DNA from: JANNPJ01 sp965200525 | Lineage (GTDB): Bacteria; Actinomycetota; Actinomycetes; Actinomycetales; Kineosporiaceae | Direction of reading: 5' to 3' | DNA: 64,000 nucleotides | Assembly: GCA_965200525.1 (NCBI GenBank) | Contig: OZ241368.1 | Span: 3,534,001-3,598,000, forward strand | Part shown: piece after piece, positions 58,117 through 64,000 of the stretch | How the letters are laid out: every line of letters begins with the position of its first letter | Numbering within the stretch: position 1 is the stretch's first letter | Program-made: the position numbers and the translations under genes | Notes under the pieces: generated by a model | Databases searched by the model: none | Seen by the model: the letters and a program-made list of their open reading frames with translations, nothing else | Told to the model about the DNA's origin: nothing

Positions 58117-59280
58117 CTAGTGGGCGAGTGGCAGGTCGAGCTCGAACCGGCAGCCGCCGTCCACGTTGCGGACCATGATGCTGCCCTCGTGCGACTCGAC
58201 CACGCCCCGGGCGATGGCCAGGCCGAGGCCGGCCCCGCCGTCGTCGGGGGTCCGGGCCGGGCTGCCCCGCCAGCCGGCCTCGAAGACGTGGGCCAGGTCG
58301 GAGTCGGGGATCCCGCCGCAGCCGTCGACCACGGCCATCCGGACCTGACCGTCCGGCCCGCGGCTGCCGACCACATGCACCGCGCCACCCGGTTCGGTGT
58401 GCCGCACGGCGTTGACCACCAGGTTAGTCATCGCCCGGGCCAGCTCGTCGGCGTCGCCGAGCACCGGCAACCGGTCCTCGGCGCCGGGCAGGTCGACCAC
58501 CAGCTCGACGTCGCGGGCCCGGGCGTGGTCGCAGGCCTCGGTGGCGACGTCCATCGCCACCTCGGCCAGGCTGACCAGCCGGCGCGGTCGCTGGGTGCCG
58601 CCGCCGGTCACCCGGGACAGCTCGAACAGGTCGTTGACCAGCAGGCTCAGCCGGTCGACGGTGCTGCGGATCCGGGTCATGGCGGCCGGCACGTCGTCCA
58701 CCACGCCGTCCTCCAGGCCTTCGGCCAGGGCCCGCAGGCCGGCCAGCGGGGTCCGCAGGTCGTGCGACATGAAGGCGACCAGCTCCCGGCGGCTCTGCTC
58801 GAGGGCGTGCTCGCGCTGTCGCGAGGCGACCAGGCGCTGCCGGATCACGTCGAGTTCGGTGGCCAGCGCGGCCAGCTCGGCCGGGGCCCGGCCCGGATCG
58901 GCCGGCTCGGTGGACGGCAGCTCGGCCACCGGGAGCCGATCGGCACTGCCCAGCCGGTCCAGCCCCTGGCGGACGGCCAGCGCGCCCTCGCTCACGCTGC
59001 GCCCGATCACCACGGTCAGGGCGACGGCGATCAGCGTCGACCAGCCGAGGGCGATCAGCACCACCACCGAGTCGTGCTTGGACAGGAACATCTGCTGCAC
59101 GTTGGCCAGCACCGCCGCCCCGACCGCGAGTGGCGGCACCAGGCCGGCGACCACCACGGTGGCGGTCAGCCGCTGCATCCGGCGGCGCATCACCTGCACC
59201 ACGAGCAGGCCGATCAGGCCGACGAGCAAGCAGGAGAGCGTGGTCAGGGCGAGGATCAGCCCCAGGTCACGGTCACGCAC
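58117..59280 (-). CDS. Sensor histidine kinase
   Basis: A 387-residue membrane kinase. Three helices lie about 7-30, 42-62 and 73-92 with almost no extracellular loop, so it probably senses within the membrane or cytoplasm. The H-box is MSHDLRTPLAGLRALAEGLE; the N-box is MTNLVVNAVRHTEPGG, G1 is VDGCGGIPD, and GAGLGLAIARGVVESHEGS the G2 box. GTG at 59280 overlaps the response regulator stop by 8 bases, giving equimolar synthesis. Confidence 0.9.
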   Translation of the reverse strand: MRDRDLGLILALTTLSCLLVGLIGLLVVQVMRRRMQRLTATVVVAGLVPPLAVGAAVLANVQQMFLSKHDSVVVLIALGWSTLIAVALTVVIGRSVSEGALAVRQGLDRLGSADRLPVAELPSTEPADPGRAPAELAALATELDVIRQRLVASRQREHALEQSRRELVAFMSHDLRTPLAGLRALAEGLEDGVVDDVPAAMTRIRSTVDRLSLLVNDLFELSRVTGGGTQRPRRLVSLAEVAMDVATEACDHARARDVELVVDLPGAEDRLPVLGDADELARAMTNLVVNAVRHTEPGGAVHVVGSRGPDGQVRMAVVDGCGGIPDSDLAHVFEAGWRGSPARTPDDGGAGLGLAIARGVVESHEGSIMVRNVDGGCRFELDLPLAH

Positions 59281-60037
59281 CGGGCGACTCCTGGTCAGTG
59301 GTCTCGGTCGGGTCGTCGGTCGGGGAGCCGGTCTCGGGCTCGCCGTCCAGGTCGGTGAACCGGTAGCCGACCCCGCGCACGGTGAGCACCAGGCGGGGGT
59401 CGGACGGATCGCGCTCCAGCTTCTCCCGCAGCCGGCGAACGTGCACGGTGACGGTCGAGGTGTCGCCGAAGTCCCAGCCCCAGACCCGGCGCAGCAGCTC
59501 GCGCTTGGTGAACGCCTGGCCCGGGTAGCTGGCCAGGTAGCTGATCAGGTCGAACTCCCGCTTGGTCAGCTCGACCGGCCGGCCCGCCTGGCTGATCGTC
59601 CGGCCCGGGACGTCGATCACCAGGTCGCGGCGGGTGATCGAGCGGGGCAGCGGGGAGTCGCTGCGCAACCGCTGGTCGCGCCGCAGCAGACCACCGATGC
59701 GCAGCACCAGCTCCCGCGGGCTGAACGGCTTGACCAGGTAGTCGTCGGCGCCGATCTCCAGGCCGACCACCCGGTCCTCCTCCTCGCCCCGGGCCGACAG
59801 CATGACCACCGGGGTCTGGTCGCCGTCCTGCCGGCGCCGGCGCAACACCTCCAGACCGGACAAGCCGGGCAGCATGACGTCGAGCACCACCAGGTCGGGC
59901 CGCCACTGGGCCCAGATCTGCTCGCCCTGCAGCCCGTCGGCGGCGACCTGGCAGTCGTACCCGTCGCGCTCCAGGTAGGCCGAGACCACCTCGGACACGG
60001 TCGCGTCGTCCTCCACTACCAGTACCCGGGCGGCCAT
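59273..60037 (-). CDS. OmpR/PhoB family response regulator
   Basis: A 254-residue regulator. The receiver has VLVVEDDATVSEVV (acidic pocket), LVVLDVMLPGLSGLEVL with the phospho-acceptor Asp (about 54), MLSARGEE (Thr/Ser switch) and DYLVKPFSPREL (Lys). The DNA-binding domain has LTKREFDLISYLASYPGQAF, VWGWDFGDTSTVTVHVRRLREK and TVRGVGYRF. ATG at 60037 faces the GT2 gene 122 bases away, so it may control that divergent operon. Confidence 0.93.
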   Translation of the reverse strand: MAARVLVVEDDATVSEVVSAYLERDGYDCQVAADGLQGEQIWAQWRPDLVVLDVMLPGLSGLEVLRRRRQDGDQTPVVMLSARGEEEDRVVGLEIGADDYLVKPFSPRELVLRIGGLLRRDQRLRSDSPLPRSITRRDLVIDVPGRTISQAGRPVELTKREFDLISYLASYPGQAFTKRELLRRVWGWDFGDTSTVTVHVRRLREKLERDPSDPRLVLTVRGVGYRFTDLDGEPETGSPTDDPTETTDQESPGA

Positions 60038-60159
60038 CCCCCGACTCTAGGTGCAGCATCGGGCGGCCTCGCCGAATCCGAGAGCTTCCCGGACGACGTA
60101 AGCATGCCGTCATCTTCTGAGCCCGCCCCGGGGCCGGGCCGGACCCTAGCGTCAGGGCC

Positions 60160-60822
60160 ATGAGCGAGCAGATCTGGGTCGACGTGGTGCTGCCCTGCCT
60201 GGACGAGGCCGAGGCGCTGCCCTGGGTGCTGAGCCGGATGCCGGCCGGCTACCGGGCCGTGGTGGTCGACAACGGCAGCACCGACGACTCGGCCGGGATC
60301 GCCGCCCGGGCCGGGGCCCTGGTCGTGACCGAGAGCAGGCGCGGGTTCGGGGCCGCCTGCCAGGCCGGGCTCGAGGCGTGCGCGGCCGCGACGGTGGCGT
60401 TCATGGACGCCGACGGCAGCCTCGACCCGGCCCAGCTGCCCCGGGTGGTCGATCCGGTCCGGGCCGGGGACAGCGACCTGGTGCTGGCCGCCCGCCGACC
60501 GACCGAGCGCGGGGCCTGGGCCTGGCACCTGCGGCTGGCCAACCGTGAGCTGGCCCGCCGGGCCCGGCGGCGCTGCGGCGTCCGGTTGCGGGACCTGGGC
60601 CCGATGCGGGCGACCCGGCGCGAGGCCCTGCTGGAGCTGGACCTGAGGGACCGCCGGTCCGGGTACCCGCTGGAGATGGTGGTCCGGGCGGCCGACGCGG
60701 GTTGGCGGATCCGCGAGGTCGAGGCCGACTACCACCCCCGGTCGGGCCGGTCCAAGGTGACCGGGACGCCGCTCGGGGCGGCCCGGGCCGTGCGGGACAT
60801 GAGCAAGGTGCTGCAGTCATGA
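60160..60822 (+). CDS. Glycosyltransferase family 2 (small, dolichyl-phosphate-transferase-like)
   Basis: A 220-residue soluble GT-A domain. VVLPCLDEAEALPWVLSRMP, VVDNGSTDDSAGIAA, SRRGFGAACQAGLE and MDADGSLDPAQLPRVVDPV hold the nucleotide and DxD metal sites; LGPMRATRREALLELDL and SGYPLEMVVRAADAGWRI match the DPMS-like group. It overlaps the next gene by ATGA. It has no membrane segment, so it probably acts on a lipid-linked or soluble sugar acceptor with the co-transcribed enzymes. Confidence 0.86.
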   Translation: MSEQIWVDVVLPCLDEAEALPWVLSRMPAGYRAVVVDNGSTDDSAGIAARAGALVVTESRRGFGAACQAGLEACAAATVAFMDADGSLDPAQLPRVVDPVRAGDSDLVLAARRPTERGAWAWHLRLANRELARRARRRCGVRLRDLGPMRATRREALLELDLRDRRSGYPLEMVVRAADAGWRIREVEADYHPRSGRSKVTGTPLGAARAVRDMSKVLQS

Positions 60823-62147
60823 GCGACCTGACCGTGATCGTGATCGCCAAGGAGCCCCGCCCGGGCCGGGTCAAGACCCGGCTGCAGAGCGAGTTCACCC
60901 CGGATCAGGCCGCCGAGCTGGCGGCCGCTTCGCTGGCCGACACCCTGGACGCCGTCACCCGGGCCGATGCCGGACGCCGGGTGATCGCCCTGGACGGTGA
61001 GCCCGGACCCTGGCTGCCGCCCGGCTTCGACGTGGTCCCGCAGTCCGCGGGCGGTCTTGACCTGCGGCTGGCGGCCGCCTTCGAGGCGGTCTTCGCGACC
61101 ACCCCGGATCACCGGCCGGCCCCGGTGCTGCTGATCGGGATGGACACCCCGCAGGTCACACCGGGCCTGCTGAACGCCGACTGGGGCGAGGCCGACGCCG
61201 TCCTGGGGCTGAGCGAGGACGGCGGGTTCTGGGCCGTCGGCCTGCGGCAGCCCGGTCCGGCCGCCTTTCCCGGCGTCCCGATGTCGACCGCCCACACCGG
61301 TGCGGCTCAGCTGGAGCGGCTGCACTCGCTCGGCCTGCGAGTGCGGTTGCTGCCGATGCTGCGTGACGTCGACACCCCGGCCGACGCGCTCGCGGTGGCC
61401 CGGCTGGCTCCCGGCAGCCGGTTCGCCCGACGGCACCGGCAGCTCCTGGCCGACCGGCCGGTGCGGCCGGGCCCGCGACCGGACCGGCCGGCGCCCTCGG
61501 AGCACCCGCTGGACCTGTACGCCGCGGCGCTGCGGGGCGAGCCGGTCCGGGTCGAGCTGGCCGGCGGGCAGACCGTTCCGCTGGCCGTGGAGCACTGGCT
61601 GGGCGATCCCGACAGTGCCGATCGGCTGATGCTGAACCGCTGCGAGGGAACGGTTCTCGACCTGGGTTGCGGCCCCGGCCGGCTGGTCGGGGCGCTGGCC
61701 GAGCTGGGCACGCCGGCCCTCGGGATCGACATCTGCCTGGACGCCGTGCAGCTCACCGCCGACCGGGGTGCGAGCGTGCTGCACCGCACCGTCGAGGGCC
61801 CGCTGCCGGCCGAGGGGCGCTGGGGCACGGTGCTTCTGGCCGACGGCAACCTCGGGATCGGCGGCGACCCGGAGGCCCTGCTGCGCCGCTGCCGGCAGTT
61901 GCTGCGCCCGGCCGGGCTGCTGCTGGTCGAGGCCGATCCGAGCGATCACCTGGACGACCGCGGCCGGGTCACCCTGGTCGACGCGAACGGACGGCGGGCC
62001 CACCCGCTGCCCTGGGCCCGGCTCGGGCGCACGGCCCTGGCCGAGATCGCCGAGCGGACCGGGTTTCTCGTGGTCGAGGAGTGGCGGGTGGCGGGCCGGG
62101 TGTTCCTGGCCCTACGGGCTACCTCCGGCGCTGCCTCAGCCGGCTGA
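60819..62147 (+). CDS. DUF2064/TIGR04282 glycosyltransferase-like domain fused to a SAM methyltransferase
   Basis: A 442-residue two-domain protein. Residues about 1-205 are the DUF2064 nucleotidyl/glycosyl-like domain: VIVIAKEPRPGRVKTRLQSE, VLLIGMDTPQVTPGLL, GLSEDGGFWAVGL and MLRDVDTPADAL. After a Pro/Arg linker (about 210-235), a class I methyltransferase has GTVLDLGCGPGRLVGALAEL, GIDICLDAV, LLADGNLGIGGDPEAL and LRPAGLLLVEADP. These are usually separate neighbouring genes, so this is a fusion. ATG at 60819 overlaps the GT2 stop; the 3' end overlaps the convergent membrane gene by 29 bases. Confidence 0.85.
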   Translation: MSDLTVIVIAKEPRPGRVKTRLQSEFTPDQAAELAAASLADTLDAVTRADAGRRVIALDGEPGPWLPPGFDVVPQSAGGLDLRLAAAFEAVFATTPDHRPAPVLLIGMDTPQVTPGLLNADWGEADAVLGLSEDGGFWAVGLRQPGPAAFPGVPMSTAHTGAAQLERLHSLGLRVRLLPMLRDVDTPADALAVARLAPGSRFARRHRQLLADRPVRPGPRPDRPAPSEHPLDLYAAALRGEPVRVELAGGQTVPLAVEHWLGDPDSADRLMLNRCEGTVLDLGCGPGRLVGALAELGTPALGIDICLDAVQLTADRGASVLHRTVEGPLPAEGRWGTVLLADGNLGIGGDPEALLRRCRQLLRPAGLLLVEADPSDHLDDRGRVTLVDANGRRAHPLPWARLGRTALAEIAERTGFLVVEEWRVAGRVFLALRATSGAASAG

Positions 62148-62646
62148 ACCCGGCCACCAGGACGGCCCCGCCGACCAGCAGGGCCAGGCTGATCGTGATG
62201 TTCAGCAGCGGCCGGCCCGGGATCACGGTCGGGTTGTTCCGGTGCCCGGTGCCGCCCAGGAACGGGATCTTGCCCGACCCGCCGATCAACGGCAGCCCGA
62301 TGATGACGACGGCGCCGAGGGCCAGCCAGGCCGCGCGGGCGGCGTTGCCGGTGACCGGGCCGAGCAGCGGGCGGCGCAGCACCCGGCCGAGCAGGAGTGA
62401 GGCCGGAGCGATCAGCCCGTCGTGCAGCACCGACCCGGCGGCCAGCCAGAACACGATCGAGCGGTACTGCAGGAACTGGAAGTGCATGTGCAGCACCAGG
62501 GAGGCGCCGCGAGCCATGGCGGCCAGGCCGAGCAGGATCAGCACGCCCCGAAAGATCTGATCACCCAGGGAGACCCGCTCGGTGTCAGGCTCGGTACCGG
62601 GATCGGGTGCCGACTCGGTGCCGGGCTCGGTCAGGGGCGTGCTCAT
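62119..62646 (-). CDS. Multi-pass membrane protein co-transcribed with molybdo-oxidoreductase
   Basis: A 175-residue protein. The N-terminus (1-28) is Pro/Glu/Thr-rich, followed by four predicted helices (about 30-50, 58-84, 100-120, 145-165). HMHFQFLQYRS is a short His-containing loop. I recognise no family. ATG at 62646 overlaps the oxidoreductase stop (ATGA), so it is a strong candidate partner subunit, for example a quinone or heme-side anchor. The His residues in HMHF could be ligands, but that is speculation. Confidence 0.65.
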   Translation of the reverse strand: MSTPLTEPGTESAPDPGTEPDTERVSLGDQIFRGVLILLGLAAMARGASLVLHMHFQFLQYRSIVFWLAAGSVLHDGLIAPASLLLGRVLRRPLLGPVTGNAARAAWLALGAVVIIGLPLIGGSGKIPFLGGTGHRNNPTVIPGRPLLNITISLALLVGGAVLVAGFSRLRQRRR

Positions 62647-63851
62647 GCCTTGCTCCCGTCGCTCACGGTCAGCTTCTTGACCCACTTGGTCTGCAGCACG
62701 CCCGGCCGGTTGGGGGCGATGATCCGGGCCGGGAAGCCGTGGTCGAGGTGCAGCGGCTCGCCGTTGAGCCGGGTGGCCAGCAGCGAGCGCGGGTCGTCGG
62801 CCCAGGCGGCGGGCAGCGTCGTCCTCCGGTAGTAGCCCTTGACCTCGACCGACTCGATCAGCACGCTGCTGCGGGCATCGCCCCCGGCCATCCGGACCAG
62901 GTCCCGGATCCGGACCCCGCTCCAGGAGGCCTCGGTGCTCCAGCCCTCCACGCAGGCGATCGGCAGGTCGGCCTGGTTGCCGGGCAGGGCGGCCAGCTGG
63001 TCGTGGCCGAGCATGGTGGTGCCGGCCGGCCCGACCAGCTCCAGGGCCCAGCCGGCGCCGGTCAGCTCGGCCGTGACCCCGGCCATCTTGGCCGTCCGGT
63101 TGATCGGCAGGCCCTGCGGTCCCAGCCGGGCCCGGCGCGGGGCCAGCAGGGCCAGCCGGCGCAACGGGGAGAAGGTCTGCCCGGCGGTCAGGACGACGAT
63201 CCCGCCGGTGACCGAGAAGGCCGCGACCAGGAAGCCGCGCCGGGTCCGCCCGGTGCGGTCGGCGCCGAACTTCTCCGGCACGGTGTCACCGTCGGCCAGT
63301 GGCGTGCCCAGGGCCCGCTTGGTGACCGGCAGCTTGGCCGCGATGTGGATCAACAGCGAGCCGATCGAGACCCAGGCGATGGCGAAATGGGTTCCGGTGA
63401 AACTGAATCGCCACGGGTACCACTGGGCGATGTTGAGCAGGCCGGTGAGCAGCTGGAACGAGGTGGAGGCGATCAGCACGGCCACGCTGACCCGCTCCAG
63501 GGCGTTGACCAGCCCCCGGACCGGCGGGTTGGCGAACAGCCGGGGGTAGGCCGCGTACAGCTTGGCCAGCAGCAGCGGCACGGTGGCGGTGCCGGTGACC
63601 ACGTGCAGGCCCTGGGTCACCCGGTAGCCCCAGGCCGGGTTCGGCCCGAGCGGCAACCAGGCCACCGGGTTCTGCTGGTAGTGGCTGATGAAGCCGGTCA
63701 GGAAGCAGATCCCGACACACGCCCCGAGCCAGACGCCGATCCGGGCCACCACCCGGGTGTCGTGCAACGGCGAACCGAAGTCGTCCTCCGTCGGCGGGCG
63801 GGGGAGCGGGAGTTTCGACAGTTTCGACTGCTTCGACGGAGCCAGGGCCAT
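62643..63851 (-). CDS. Membrane-bound molybdopterin-dependent oxidoreductase, sulfite-oxidase-like
   Basis: A 402-residue protein. The N-terminal half has about four helices (28-46, 80-100, 125-145, 155-172) with several His (GLHVVTG, GTHFAIAWVS, LLIHIAAKL) suited to b-type heme. After an RRGF stretch and fifth helix (about 206-226) the C-terminal domain is molybdopterin-binding: LPIACVEGWSTEASWSGVRI has the Mo-cysteine, and GYYRRTTLPAAWADDPRSLL, LNGEPLHLDHGFPARIIAPN and RPGVLQTKWVKKL follow. The sulfite oxidase dimerisation domain is missing, as in YedY-like enzymes. The substrate is unknown. Confidence 0.87.
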   Translation of the reverse strand: MALAPSKQSKLSKLPLPRPPTEDDFGSPLHDTRVVARIGVWLGACVGICFLTGFISHYQQNPVAWLPLGPNPAWGYRVTQGLHVVTGTATVPLLLAKLYAAYPRLFANPPVRGLVNALERVSVAVLIASTSFQLLTGLLNIAQWYPWRFSFTGTHFAIAWVSIGSLLIHIAAKLPVTKRALGTPLADGDTVPEKFGADRTGRTRRGFLVAAFSVTGGIVVLTAGQTFSPLRRLALLAPRRARLGPQGLPINRTAKMAGVTAELTGAGWALELVGPAGTTMLGHDQLAALPGNQADLPIACVEGWSTEASWSGVRIRDLVRMAGGDARSSVLIESVEVKGYYRRTTLPAAWADDPRSLLATRLNGEPLHLDHGFPARIIAPNRPGVLQTKWVKKLTVSDGSKA

Positions 63852-63898
63852 ACCTGCGACCGTAGGCAGCCGCCGCCCGCAGCGGTGGCTCGGCGCGC

Positions 63899-64000
63899 TT
63901 ACCGGCCGCTAACGCCGTCCGGGGCCATGGTCGGCGAGGTCAGCTCGACCGGCGCTCGCCGCGGCGTCATGCCGAGCGCGGCCGGGGTGGCGGCGGCGGC
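63899..64000 (-). CDS. Possible C-terminal end of a minus-strand gene
   Basis: A minus-strand frame is open from the window edge to TAA (63899-63901), about 33 codons, reading TPAALGMTPRRAPVELTSPT near its end with GC-rich third positions. No domain can be recognised and other frames are also open in so short a stretch. If real, it ends 47 bases before the start of the molybdo-oxidoreductase gene. Confidence 0.3.
   Translation of the reverse strand, partial: AAAATPAALGMTPRRAPVELTSPTMAPDGVSGR

Noticed and set aside
1..64000. rRNA, tRNA, prophage, transposase or origin features
   Set aside because: I saw no recognisable tRNA cloverleaf, rRNA segment, integrase, transposase, terminal inverted repeats or DnaA-box cluster.

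Overview
The window is GC-rich DNA with G or C at nearly every third codon position, many GTG starts and frequent 4-base stop/start overlaps. Its gene content points to a free-living, aerobic actinobacterium: an IdeR-type regulator next to photolyase, F420-type PPOX oxidoreductase, a c-di-AMP riboswitch before an NlpC/P60 hydrolase, SigE-family sigma factor, LCP protein, CsbD, DUF2530 and DUF222/HNH remnants. A Nakamurella- or Frankineae-like relative is my guess; no rRNA or tRNA gene is present to place it. It reads as chromosome. I found no prophage, integrase, intact insertion sequence or CRISPR array.

Layout. 1-6.3 kb: 3' end of a large chaperone-like ATPase gene, a DUF2530 protein, a MarR-MFS operon behind a palindromic operator, a CPBP protease, a frameshifted polymorphic-toxin remnant and a DinB protein. 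6.4-13.8 kb (minus strand): an operon for urate to allantoin to ureidoglycolate (uraD, uraH, uricase, allantoinase, allantoicase) that also holds malate synthase and a CitE-like DUF6986 protein. 13.9-16.2 kb: a secreted anchored protein and a methyltransferase. 16.2-20.5 kb: sulfate ABC transporter operon ending in a cysteine-less Rrf2 regulator. 20.6-28.8 kb: serC, a sigma factor/LCP pair, citrate synthase, pdxH and a large TPR protein. 28.8-35.6 kb: a compact short-peptide/structured-RNA unit, photolyase, ideR, the riboswitch-controlled NlpC/P60 gene, an HNH nuclease, a sugar mutarotase and a zinc-type CDF exporter. 35.7-45.2 kb: serS, a convergent methyltransferase/glycosyltransferase pair with similar basic tails, an F420 oxidoreductase and acyl desaturase, a GH15 enzyme and a secreted DMFase-like protein. 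45.2-52.4 kb: a decayed DUF222/HNH gene, several short tandem repeats, an aldo/keto reductase, and a permease/cysteine hydrolase/allophanate-hydrolase-like/GntR cluster. 52.4-64 kb: a GQ-rich membrane protein, a DUF2089/SHOCT-like pair, CsbD, OsmC, a P450, then an epimerase, two-component system, glycosyltransferase, DUF2064-methyltransferase fusion and membrane molybdopterin oxidoreductase.

How the genes work together. Two nitrogen-scavenging modules stand out: full uricolysis with glyoxylate drained to malate, and a likely biuret/allophanate-type module. Sulfate uptake, serine synthesis (serC) and PLP supply (pdxH) sit close together. The best candidates for undescribed biology are the self-contained short-peptide/RNA unit near 29 kb and the two-component/glycosyltransferase/molybdo-oxidoreductase locus at 57-63.9 kb.
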